DNA of 64,000 nt, from the NCBI GenBank assembly GCA_037045645.1, contig JBAOIH010000001.1:2146001-2210000 (forward strand), read 5' to 3'. The notes below the pieces were generated by a model. It was not told where the DNA came from. It worked only from the letters and a program-made list of their open reading frames with translations, and ran no database searches. Below are positions 54,472 to 62,663 of the stretch, piece by piece. Each line of letters begins with the position of its first letter. Within the stretch, counting starts at the first letter, position 1. The position numbers and the translations under genes were made by a program. Source of the DNA: Nocardioides sp. (GTDB lineage Bacteria > Actinomycetota > Actinomycetes > Propionibacteriales > Nocardioidaceae).

Positions 54472-54591
54472 CGGCAGGGTGGTGAGAGGCAGACATACGG
54501 CTCCAAGATCATCAAGCGGGACACGCTGACCTCGGAGCCACTAGGCGTCAACGAGTTCAGCGCAGGGCGTACGCGACGTGACGCTTGTCGA

Positions 54592-55599
54592 TCAGCACGA
54601 TGAATACCCTTCGCCTGGGCAATGCCGATCAGGCGGGGGCGCCTCCCGCGCCGCGATCAGCGAGTCCACCTCCGCCTTCGTCGGCATCGCCTCGGCACAG
54701 GCCAGTCGCGAGGCCACCAGCACGCCCGCGGCATTGCCATAGGCGGCACAGCGGACCGGGTCCCACCCCGAGAGCAGCCCGTGGACGAACGCCCCGCCGA
54801 AGGCATCGCCCGAGCCGAGGCCACACACGACCTCGACTTGGTGGGGCGCGACGACCTGACGCTGATGTGCGGTGGCCACGAGTACACCCTGGGCGCCGAG
54901 CTTGACGACCGCGATCTCGACACCCTTGCCGAGCAGCCGGTCGGCGGCCTCGTGTGCGTCCCGGGTCCCGACCGCCACCTCGACCTCGTCACAGTTGCCG
55001 ATCGCGACGGTGACGCAGTCGAGCATGCGGGCGAAGTAGGCGCGCGCCTCCCCCACCGACGACCAGAACCTCTCCCGCCAGTCGAGGTCGAGGATGGTCC
55101 AGCGCCCCGAGCCGGGTTGGGGTCTGTTGCGTCGTTGCAGGATCTCCAGCTGGGTCGACCGGGCCGGTTCCACGCTGACACCGGTGCCCGTTACCCACAG
55201 CACCGTGGCCGATGAGATCGCGTTCCAGGGAACATCAGCGGAGGTGAGGGTGTGGTCGGGGGCGATCGGCGACCGATAGAAAGTCAACGGCGGGTCCTCC
55301 GGGGGATCGAGCGCACAGAAGACGACCGGTGTCTGCAGATCGGGGGCCGCCCCGACGAAGGCCGTGTCCACGGCGAGCCGGGCCAGCTCCTCGCGGACAA
55401 ACTCCCCGAACCCGTCAGCCCCGACCTTGGTCAGGACCGCGGAGCGGTGGCCGAGTCGCGCCGCGGCCACCGCCACGTTAGTGGCAGTGCCACCCAGGGA
55501 CCTGGCGAAGGTCCGCACGTCCTTGAGAGGCACTCCGGACTGCTCCGGATAGAGATCCACGCCCACTCGCCCCACCGTGAGCAGATCCAGGGGCGACAT
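54592..55599 (-). CDS. iolC: PfkB-family kinase, 5-dehydro-2-deoxygluconokinase (IolC) type
   Basis: Phosphorylates 5-dehydro-2-deoxygluconate in myo-inositol breakdown. The 335-residue protein begins MSPLDLLTVGRVGVDLYPEQ, which is the IolC-type N-terminus, with SLGGTATNVAVAAARLG and the catalytic GLGSGDAFGGAF near the C-terminus. The last 15 residues (PPPDRHCPGEGYSSC) look unlike the family and may be vector-like read-through of a junction. mmsA lies upstream on the same strand, 31 bases away. Other iol genes that usually follow are missing. Confidence 0.85.
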   Translation of the reverse strand: MSPLDLLTVGRVGVDLYPEQSGVPLKDVRTFARSLGGTATNVAVAAARLGHRSAVLTKVGADGFGEFVREELARLAVDTAFVGAAPDLQTPVVFCALDPPEDPPLTFYRSPIAPDHTLTSADVPWNAISSATVLWVTGTGVSVEPARSTQLEILQRRNRPQPGSGRWTILDLDWRERFWSSVGEARAYFARMLDCVTVAIGNCDEVEVAVGTRDAHEAADRLLGKGVEIAVVKLGAQGVLVATAHQRQVVAPHQVEVVCGLGSGDAFGGAFVHGLLSGWDPVRCAAYGNAAGVLVASRLACAEAMPTKAEVDSLIAAREAPPPDRHCPGEGYSSC

Positions 55600-55630
55600 G
55601 GGTCCTCCAGTCCGGTGTGCTCTCGGCCGT

Positions 55631-57128
55631 TCAGTTGGCGGTCGGGAAGTGGAAGCTTCGCCCCGCTGTCGTGGCTCACCTGGGGCCACCGAGAGGTGAC
55701 GACCTTGGCCCGAGTGTAGAACCCGACGCCCTCAGGCCCATGGACGTGCTGGTCGCCGAACAGCGAGTCCTTCCAGCCACCGAAGGAATAGAAGGCCATC
55801 GGCACCGGGATCGGCACGTTGATGCCGATCATGCCGACGTGGACTCCGCGCTGGAAGCGGCGGGCCGCCTCACCGGAGTTGGTGAAGATCGCCGTGCCGT
55901 TGCCGAAGGGGTTGCTGTTGATCAGTTCGATGGCCTCGTCGACGGAGTCGCTGCGCACGACCGAGAGCACTGGCCCGAAAATCTCCTGCTGATAGACGTC
56001 CATCTCGGTGGTGACCTCGTCGATCACCGTTGGCCCGACCCAGAACCCGTCCTCATAGCCGTCGACCGAGAGCCCCCGGCCGTCAACCGCCAGACGTGCT
56101 CCCTGCGACTCCCCGCTGTCGATGAGTCCCAGGATCCGCTCCTGGGCCTGCTTGGTCACCACCGGGCCCATTTCGCTGGCCGAGTCCCGACCGGAGCCGA
56201 CCTTGACCGTGCGCGCCCGCTCGCTGACTGCATCGACGATGCGGTCAGCGGCCGAACCCACTGCGACGGCTGCTGAGATCGCCATGCACCTCTCGCCCGC
56301 GGAGCCGAAGGCCGCGGCAGAGAGGTGGTCCGCGGCGAAGTCCAGCTCGGCGTCGGGCATCACGATGGCGTGGTTCTTGGCTCCGCCGAGGGCCTGCACC
56401 CGCTTGCCGTTGGCGGTCCCGCGCTCGTAGATGTACTTGGCGATCGGGGTGGAGCCGACGAAGGAGACCGCAGCCACCCGGGGCGAGTCGAGGATCGTGT
56501 CGACCGCGAGCTTGTCGCCGTGCACGACGTTGAAGACGCCGTCCGGCAGCCCCGCCTGCTTCCACAACTCGGCCAACATTACTGCTGCGGAGGGATCGCG
56601 CTCGCTGGGCTTGAGCACGAAGGTGTTTCCGCAGGCGATGGCGACGGGGAACATCCACATCGGCACCATGGCCGGGAAGTTGAAGGGTGTGATGCCAGCA
56701 ACCACACCGAGCGGCTCGCGGAAGGAGAAGGTGTCGATGCCGGTGGACACCTGGTCGGAGTAGTCGCCCTTGAGCATGCTGGGGATCCCGCACGCGAACT
56801 CGACGACCTCGAGACCACGCTGGACCTCCCCGAGTGCGTCGGAGAGGACCTTGCCGTGCTCGTCGGTGATCGCAGCGGCGATCCGCTCGGCGTTTGCGTT
56901 GACCAGCTGACGGAAGGCGAAGAGGACCTTGGTCCGGGCGCTGACCGAGGTCTGCGACCACCTCGGGAAGGCCTGCCACGCCGACTCGATCGCCGCTTCG
57001 ACGTCCGCCTTGGAGCCCAGCAGCACCTCGGCCTGCTGCTGCCCGGTCGCGGGGTTGAAGACGGGGGCGGTGGACTCGGAGTCGCCGGCGAACGCCTCGC
57101 CGCCGACCCAGTGGGAGATGGTGGTCAT
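55631..57128 (-). CDS. mmsA: Methylmalonate-semialdehyde dehydrogenase (CoA-acylating), frameshift near the 3' end
   Basis: Oxidises malonate/methylmalonate semialdehyde to acetyl- or propionyl-CoA, the last step of inositol or valine catabolism. About 498 residues. Motifs: PLGVVAGITPFNFPAMVPMW, LGGAKNHAIVMPDA, the catalytic Cys in GSAGERCMAISAAV, and the C-terminal TRAKVVTSRWPQVS. At about 55651-55657 an extra base (plus strand GGAAGCTTC for GGAGCTTC) breaks the frame; without it the protein ends KLHFPTAN at the stop 55633-55631. The uncorrected frame runs on to 55431 through iolC. Confidence 0.9.
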
Positions 57129-57151
57129 GGGTAGCTCCTCAAGTCTGATCT

Positions 57152-57163
57152 TTTGTCCTTACA
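57152..57163. promoter_or_regulatory. Candidate GntR operator upstream of mmsA
   Basis: TTTGTCCTTACA, containing the inverted TTGT-N4-ACAA, lies 23 bases before the mmsA start. A closely similar element, TTTGTTCTTACA, lies at 58074-58085 upstream of the transaldolase gene. The GntR gene sits between the two. Confidence 0.55.
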
Positions 57164-57244
57164 ATCCTACATCCTGACCACTCGCGTCAAGAACCGGCGA
57201 GAGGACATCCCGCTTCGGAGCTCTTGACCTGACATACTGACTTA

Positions 57245-58009
57245 ATGACCGCCAAACTCGACTCGTCGGACGAGGTTCTCCGCAACTTCACGATCGACCG
57301 GCGCAGCCCGGTGCCGCTCTATCATCAGGTCGCTGAATATCTGGAGACGGCGATCGTGGCCGGGGACATCCCCCAGGGGACGCTGTTCGAGAACGAGATC
57401 GATCTCGCCGACGCACTCGACCTGTCTCGTCCCACGCTGCGGCGGGCGATGCGCCAACTCTCCGAGAAGGGCCTGATCGTGCGCCGCCGCGGCATCGGCA
57501 CCCGTGTCGTTCAGCCCAAGGTACGCCGCCCCCTCGAGCTCACCAGCCTCTATGACGACCTCAGCCGAGGCGGGCAGAAGCCGACGACCCGCGTCTTGTC
57601 CTTCGACCGCGTCGTCGCAACCTCGGAGGTGGCCCAGCATCTACGGGTGGCGAAGGGCGCCGAGGTGGTGGCGCTGAAGCGGCTGCGCCGAGCGGGGCGG
57701 AGCCCGATCGCCGTGATGACCAACTACCTTCCCGGCGATCTGGTGCGGTTCACGGCAGAAGACCTGGCGACTCGTGGTCTCTACCAGCTGATGCGGCAGT
57801 CGGGCGTCCAGCTCTTCTCCGCGGTCCAGGTTGTGGGCGCGCGCAACGCGACTGAAGAGGAGGCGGCCCTGCTCCGTGAGCCGGCGGGCGCCGCCCTGCT
57901 CACCATGCAGCGCGATACCATGGACGAGGACGGCATCATCGTCGAATACGGCACTCACGTCTATGCGGCGAGCCGCTACAGCTTCGAGACTCGGCTGACC
58001 CTCCCCTAG
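57245..58009 (+). CDS. GntR-family (HutC subfamily) transcriptional regulator
   Basis: A 254-residue regulator. The winged helix-turn-helix is VPLYHQVAEYLETAIVAGD, IDLADALDLSRPTLRRAM, QLSEKGLIVRRRGIGTRV. The C-terminal UTRA ligand domain follows (SLYDDLSRGGQKPTTRVLSF...MQRDTMDEDGIIVEYGTHVY). It is divergent from mmsA-iolC and precedes the transaldolase gene. It is a good candidate to control both through the shared TTGT-N4-ACA motif, with a sugar or polyol intermediate as inducer. Confidence 0.92.
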   Translation: MTAKLDSSDEVLRNFTIDRRSPVPLYHQVAEYLETAIVAGDIPQGTLFENEIDLADALDLSRPTLRRAMRQLSEKGLIVRRRGIGTRVVQPKVRRPLELTSLYDDLSRGGQKPTTRVLSFDRVVATSEVAQHLRVAKGAEVVALKRLRRAGRSPIAVMTNYLPGDLVRFTAEDLATRGLYQLMRQSGVQLFSAVQVVGARNATEEEAALLREPAGAALLTMQRDTMDEDGIIVEYGTHVYAASRYSFETRLTLP

Positions 58010-58073
58010 CCACCAGTCGGCAGCACCCGACCGCTCGTGACGGCAGTTACACGTTATGACTCTTGCGCCCAAC

Positions 58074-58085
58074 TTTGTTCTTACA
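58074..58085. promoter_or_regulatory. Candidate GntR operator upstream of the transaldolase gene
   Basis: TTTGTTCTTACA, 39 bases before the transaldolase start, matches the element upstream of mmsA at 11 of 12 positions. Confidence 0.55.
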
Positions 58086-58124
58086 TACGATCTATCTTAG
58101 AATTTGACTTCAGAGGAGAACGAG

Positions 58125-59213
58125 ATGGCAGCTGGCATGGATCTGACCCCTGGCCCTCTGGCCGACATGGTCCGCAATACCCCGACAGTGCTGTGGAACG
58201 ACTCGGCCGACCTGGTGGAACTGCGGGAGTCCATCGGCTTCGGCGCCGTGGGCGCCACCTGCAACCCGGTGATCGCCTACACCACGATCAACCGCTGGCG
58301 GGACATCTGGACGCCGCGGATCCGCGAGATCGCCGACGCCAACCCGACGATGGGCGAGGCCGGCATCGGGTGGGCCGCCGTGCGGCAGATGTCGGTCGAG
58401 GCCGCCGAGCTCCTGTACCCGATCTTCGAGCAGCACGCGGGCCGCAACGGCCGGCTGTCGATCCAGACCGACCCCCGGTTCCACCGCGACGCCGCCGCCC
58501 TGGCCGACCAGGCCGAGGAGTTCGCCAAGTTGGCCCCCAACATGATCGTTAAGATCCCGGCCACCGAGGTGGGCATCGCGGCCATGGAGGAGGCCACCTA
58601 TCGCGGCGTCAGCATCAACGCGACGGTGTCGTTCAGTGTGCCCCAGGCCCTCGAGGTGGGTGCCGCTGTCGAGCGCGGGCTGAGCCGGCGCGAGGCCGAG
58701 GGCCTCGACATCTCATTGATGGGTCCCGTGGTCACCATCATGGTCGGCCGACTCGACGACTGGCTCAAGGTCGCCGTCGAGCGCGACGGCATCGACATCG
58801 AGAAGGCCCATCTGGAGTGGGCCGGTGTAGCCGCCTTCAAGCGGGCCTATCAGGTCTTCCAGGAGCGTGGCTACCGCGCCCGGCTGCTCTCGGCCGCCTT
58901 CCGCAACCTCCTGCAGTGGAGCGAGCTGATCGGCGGCGACGTGGTCATCTCGCCGCCCTTCTCCTGGCAGCAGAAGATCCAGGAGTCTGGCATTGCCGCG
59001 ACCCCCAGGATCGACATCCCGGTCGACGAGGAGATCCTGGCCTCCCTCAACCGGATCGAGGATTTCCGGCGAGCCTATGAGCCCGACGGCATGAGCATGG
59101 CCGAGTTCGCGTCCTTCCCGCCGACGCTGCGGACGCTGCGGCAGTTCCTCGCCTCTGACGCCGACATGGACGCCCTGGTGCGCGACGTGATCGTGCCCAA
59201 CCCCGAGAGTTGA
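58125..59213 (+). CDS. Transaldolase-family protein
   Basis: A 362-residue TIM-barrel protein of the transaldolase family. GATCNPVIAYTTINRW stands where transaldolases have TSNPS, NMIVKIPATEVGIAAMEE holds the Schiff-base lysine, and INATVSFSVPQALEVGAAVE is the following conserved strand. It is longer than TalB (about 316) and unlike the short TalC/FSA type. The substrate is unknown; given iolC and mmsA nearby it may cleave a deoxy-sugar phosphate. GAGGAGAACGAG precedes the ATG. Confidence 0.82.
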   Translation: MAAGMDLTPGPLADMVRNTPTVLWNDSADLVELRESIGFGAVGATCNPVIAYTTINRWRDIWTPRIREIADANPTMGEAGIGWAAVRQMSVEAAELLYPIFEQHAGRNGRLSIQTDPRFHRDAAALADQAEEFAKLAPNMIVKIPATEVGIAAMEEATYRGVSINATVSFSVPQALEVGAAVERGLSRREAEGLDISLMGPVVTIMVGRLDDWLKVAVERDGIDIEKAHLEWAGVAAFKRAYQVFQERGYRARLLSAAFRNLLQWSELIGGDVVISPPFSWQQKIQESGIAATPRIDIPVDEEILASLNRIEDFRRAYEPDGMSMAEFASFPPTLRTLRQFLASDADMDALVRDVIVPNPES

Positions 59214-59226
59214 GCCGAGGCCTGTC

Positions 59227-60072
59227 GTGACCAACGTGACCGTGCTGGGCGCGACCGGAACCACCGGACGCCTGGTCTCCAGCACGCTGCAGACACAAGG
59301 GCACAGCGTCCGGCGGGCATCACGGACCAGTGAGATCCGCTTCGACTGGGACGATCACTCCACCTGGGAAGCCGCCGTGAGCGACTCGACATCCGCCTAT
59401 GTCGTCGCCGACGAACGTGTCGGCGGCGTCGAGCGGCTCAGCGAGCTGCTCCGGCTGGCTTCCCGTCGCGGCACGGAGCGCGTCGTCCTGCTCTCCGCCC
59501 GCGACTGGATCGACCACGACCTGCCCGACGGACACCTGCGCGAAGACGCGGTCAGGGCCAGCGGGCTGGAGTGGACGATCCTGCGCCCCGCGTGGTTCGC
59601 CCAGAACTTCCACACCGCGCCGGCCTTCGCCCACGGGATCGCAGCCGGGCGGCTTCCCTTCAACAGCAGCGACGGCGCGACCCCCTTCGTCGACGCTGCC
59701 GACATCGCCGCGGTCGCCGCTGCGGCGCTCACCGAGCCGGGTCACCACGAGCGGCACTACGAGCTGAGCGGGCCCCGCTCGCTCACGGTGCCCGACGTCG
59801 TCCGGATCATCGGAGCGGCCATCGGACGCGAGGTGACACCGGTCCCCGCTGACGAGGACTCCTATCAGCGCTTCCTGCGTGATCTCGGGTACGACGATGC
59901 CGGCATCCACGCGATGCTCTTCTTCGGCCGAGCGATGCGGGCTGGAGAACTCGACTATGTCTCGTCGGGAGTCCCGGACGCGTTGGGTCGTCCGGCCACG
60001 GCGTTCGAAGACTTCGCCGCCGCTGCTGCTGCGCGCGAACCTCAGCGCGGCACGAGCTGGAACTGCAACTGA
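59227..60072 (+). CDS. NmrA-like NAD(P)-binding protein
   Basis: A 281-residue atypical SDR. The GATGTTGRLV cofactor loop sits at the N-terminus (VLGATGTTGRLVSSTLQ), then RVVLLSARDWID, LEWTILRPAWFAQNFHT and TPFVDAADIAAVAAAAL, as in NmrA/HSCARG and quinone-reductase-like members. The GTG start is 13 bases after the transaldolase gene, so both are cotranscribed. Its 3' end overlaps the convergent ROK gene by 31 bases. Confidence 0.85.
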   Translation: MTNVTVLGATGTTGRLVSSTLQTQGHSVRRASRTSEIRFDWDDHSTWEAAVSDSTSAYVVADERVGGVERLSELLRLASRRGTERVVLLSARDWIDHDLPDGHLREDAVRASGLEWTILRPAWFAQNFHTAPAFAHGIAAGRLPFNSSDGATPFVDAADIAAVAAAALTEPGHHERHYELSGPRSLTVPDVVRIIGAAIGREVTPVPADEDSYQRFLRDLGYDDAGIHAMLFFGRAMRAGELDYVSSGVPDALGRPATAFEDFAAAAAAREPQRGTSWNCN

Positions 60073-61082
60073 TCCAGGATCACCCGGACCAGGCCACTGA
60101 CATAGAAGTCGGCCACGTTGTTGTCGGCCAGCAGCCTCGGCATGTGCCGGGTGGACAGGATCGGCTCGCAGCGCTCCCGGATCGCCACCAGGTCGGCATC
60201 GTTGACGCCGTTGCCCATCAGCATCACGAACTCCGGGTCAATCGTGCCGGCGGTGATCAGGACCATCCGGGCCGCCAGCTCCCGGAAGGCCGCCGGGTCG
60301 TCCAGTGCATCCATCTGGGATGCCTGCGTAACTCCGAAGCCTTCGGCGATATAGAACAGCTCCCCCGCAGACTTCGAGTGGCCCCGCAGCGGCTTGCCGT
60401 CGATGACGAACCCGCAGCCCACACAGTTGTCCCGGGGGAAGAGCAGGGTCGCGTGATCGCCACCCTGATGAGGGACCGTGTGATAGACACCGGTGGCGAT
60501 GAAGAGCATGTCGTTACCGACCTCGATGGCCAGCCCGAACTTCTCTCGCAGCCGTTCCTCGATGTCGATCCCGACCAGCGACTGCACATCGCACCGCTCG
60601 ATCACGCCATCGAGGGTGATCCCGGGGATGCCCAGGGCGATGCCACTGATCAGTCTGTCGGTGGAGAGCTGATCGGCGATGAACGCCTCGATCGTGGAGC
60701 AGGTGATCTCGTCGAGCTGCCGCTCGCCGCGTCGCAGGATCTCACCGACCGCGTTGGCCACGGCTAAGGAGATAGTGGGGCGACCGCCTTCGGCGGTGAC
60801 GTTGACGACCAGAGCGTGCAAGTGGTCGGGGTTGTAGCGATATCGGCTTGCAGGCCGCCCGACATAACTGTCCTCCTGTGACACGTGGAGGGTTTCGCCG
60901 TCGGCCAGCATCTCGTTGAGGATGGTGTTGCAGGTCGACACGCTGAGGCTGGTCCAGCGGGATACCTCGGCCTTGGTGAACGTCTCGCGCTGCTGGATCG
61001 CCCGCCGGATCCGCTCCCGGTTGAGCTGTCGGACTTCGGGGGTACTGCGCAGCGTCTGCTTGTTCTTCGTGCTGCGCGCCAT
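60042..61082 (-). CDS. ROK-family transcriptional regulator
   Basis: A 346-residue repressor. An N-terminal winged helix (RRAIQQRETFTKAEVSRWTS, LSVSTCNTILNEMLADGE) is followed by a ROK-type sugar-kinase fold: VVNVTAEGGRPTISLAV, GIALGIPGITLDGVIERCDV, IEVGNDMLFIATG and CVGCGFVIDGKPLRG. The zinc-binding cysteine/His cluster of ROK proteins is only partly kept (NCVGCGF). It probably controls the DMT-transporter/ALDH operon on the same strand. Start at MARSTKNKQTL. Confidence 0.85.
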   Translation of the reverse strand: MARSTKNKQTLRSTPEVRQLNRERIRRAIQQRETFTKAEVSRWTSLSVSTCNTILNEMLADGETLHVSQEDSYVGRPASRYRYNPDHLHALVVNVTAEGGRPTISLAVANAVGEILRRGERQLDEITCSTIEAFIADQLSTDRLISGIALGIPGITLDGVIERCDVQSLVGIDIEERLREKFGLAIEVGNDMLFIATGVYHTVPHQGGDHATLLFPRDNCVGCGFVIDGKPLRGHSKSAGELFYIAEGFGVTQASQMDALDDPAAFRELAARMVLITAGTIDPEFVMLMGNGVNDADLVAIRERCEPILSTRHMPRLLADNNVADFYVSGLVRVILDQLQFQLVPR

Positions 61083-61191
61083 CGTCTCGTCTCCGGTGAA
61101 ATTGGACCGATCCAGACTAGCATTGGGACCACGTTCCGGTTGAATCTTTGATGAGCGCTCCGACAGCCTGGTCGGCATCGTTCGTTCCGCT

Positions 61192-61256
61192 CCGTTGATC
61201 GGCCCCGTTGATCGGCCCCGTTGATCGGCCCCGTTGATCGGCCCCGTTGATCGGCC
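61192..61256. repeat. Five tandem 13-bp repeats
   Basis: Five exact copies of CCGTTGATCGGCC in a row between the ROK gene start and the terminator. They contain the inner palindrome-like GATC core. They lie upstream of the ROK gene and could bind its product, or be a simple slippage repeat. Confidence 0.8.
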
Positions 61257-61293
61257 CCGCCCTCCACGGAGAGACTCCGTGGAGGGCGGGGCC
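61253..61293 (-). terminator. Perfect 19-bp hairpin ending the transporter operon
   Basis: GGCCCCGCCCTCCACGGAG pairs perfectly with CTCCGTGGAGGGCGGGGCC around an AGA loop. It follows the stop of the small gene at 61326 on the minus strand and so ends the ALDH-transporter-small-gene unit. Confidence 0.8.
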
Positions 61294-61325
61294 TTGGATG
61301 ACTCCTGAGTGCAGCGACCGTTCCC

Positions 61326-61592
61326 TCAGCGCGTGAGGTACTTGCCGCGGGACCGGCCGTAGTCGGTCATCTCATAGGTGATCTTCAGATCATCGCCATC
61401 CATCGCGAGGTCGGAGGCCTTCATGAAGGTGACCCCGACGAACGCGTCGAAGTACTCCTCGACGAGCTTCCGGTTGAACATGCGCTCCTTGCCATAGTCG
61501 GGCTCGAGCACACTCATCGCGTCTTCGACCGTGATTCCGCGGTCCTGCTTGATCGCGTATTCCAGGATGCGTGACTTCATAGGCAGCAACAT
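61326..61592 (-). CDS. Small hypothetical protein, possibly winged-helix
   Basis: An 88-residue acidic-basic balanced protein (starts MLLPMKSRILEYAIKQDRG, ends TDYGRSRGKYLTR). The pattern helix-turn-helix then YGKERMFNRKLVEEYFDAF suggests a compact regulator or binding protein, but I do not recognise it. AGGGGACCGGAC precedes the ATG. It starts 10 bases after the DMT transporter stop and is the last gene of the unit. Confidence 0.7.
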   Translation of the reverse strand: MLLPMKSRILEYAIKQDRGITVEDAMSVLEPDYGKERMFNRKLVEEYFDAFVGVTFMKASDLAMDGDDLKITYEMTDYGRSRGKYLTR

Positions 61593-61602
61593 GTCCGGTC
61601 CC

Positions 61603-62652
61603 CTATTCCGTGTTCCGCAGGTTGACAAGTTCGGACGGCTTGCTGATCACCAGCAGCAGACCGACCACCACGATGATCGCCCCGATAATGCCGAAGGCCG
61701 TCACCGAATAGGCAGCGACTCCCATCGCAGCGAAGAGATAGCCGAGCGGGATGCTCCACACCGGACGCGAACTGTCGATCGCCAGTGTGCGGGATGGACC
61801 GGTCCGGTTGAACGCGAGGTAGGCCGCGTTGTAGTTGATCGCTCCAAGCAGCCCCATGATCGCTACGAAGAGAAGCAGCTTCGGCGTGGTGAGCGCGATG
61901 TCCAGGATGGTCCCGAACTCGGAGAGGTTGCCCGTGCCGGCCGACAGCAGGAACATCGCCGTGAGGCCGACCGCCGCCGAGCCGAAGCAACGGTAGAGGC
62001 CGCAGCCGACGTTGGGATCGATGATGTCACCGGCATACGTCGAGAGCTGTGCCTCGAGGGTGAACCCGATCGGCGCCATCAGGGCGAGGACGACGCCCAG
62101 CCAGAAGTTTGTCCCGCCCTCACCTTCTGACCAACCGGCGATGACCACGCCGATCACGGTGATGATGACGCCAAGGTAGACCCGGGAACTGACGTTCTCC
62201 TTCAGCACGAACCGGCTGACGATGACCGTCAGCACCGGCCCGAGCGAGGTGATGACCGCGACCATAGTAAGGCCGGCGAATGGCGTGGCGGCCATCCATA
62301 GACCGGTGGCCATCGGCCCGGCGATGGCCGCGGCCAGCAGCATCATCCAGGAGATCTTCAAACCCATCGTCCGCTTGTACTCGGGGATGCCCTTCCCCTT
62401 GGAGAGGTTGTACAAGAAGCTGAAGATGCCGGCGAAGACGTCGGCGAGGCCGATAAGCGTGATCGAGGTGATGATGCTGAGCAGCACGACCTCTGCCAGG
62501 GACTTGGTGACCGACTCGGTCACCGACACGTTGAAGATGTTCTGCAGGATCGCGGTCAAGGGCATCAGCAGAGCGATCTTCATTCCGCTGGTGGCCATCC
62601 GGATCTTCCGCGCCGAGTACGCCTGTTCCGCAGTGAGAGTCGATGTACTCAT
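61603..62652 (-). CDS. DMT-superfamily (EamA) transporter
   Basis: A 349-residue polytopic protein with about ten helices and two EamA repeats (first: GLKISWMMLLAAAIAGPMAT...VLTVIVSRFVLKENVSS; second: FVAIMGLLGAINYNAAYLAF...IPLGYLFAAMGVAAYSV). DMT carriers move metabolites, amino acids or nucleotide-like compounds in or out. It is 11 bases downstream of the aldehyde dehydrogenase and shares its operon; it may take up the carbon source or export a toxic aldehyde-derived product. Confidence 0.88.
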   Translation of the reverse strand: MSTSTLTAEQAYSARKIRMATSGMKIALLMPLTAILQNIFNVSVTESVTKSLAEVVLLSIITSITLIGLADVFAGIFSFLYNLSKGKGIPEYKRTMGLKISWMMLLAAAIAGPMATGLWMAATPFAGLTMVAVITSLGPVLTVIVSRFVLKENVSSRVYLGVIITVIGVVIAGWSEGEGGTNFWLGVVLALMAPIGFTLEAQLSTYAGDIIDPNVGCGLYRCFGSAAVGLTAMFLLSAGTGNLSEFGTILDIALTTPKLLLFVAIMGLLGAINYNAAYLAFNRTGPSRTLAIDSSRPVWSIPLGYLFAAMGVAAYSVTAFGIIGAIIVVVGLLLVISKPSELVNLRNTE

Positions 62653-62663
62653 GGGGTGATCGC

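Noticed and set aside
54472..54591. tRNA or attachment site at the left border of the island
   Set aside because: No cloverleaf or direct repeat was found by eye.
61192..61256. CRISPR array
   Set aside because: The 13-bp units are directly adjacent with no spacers and no cas genes are present.
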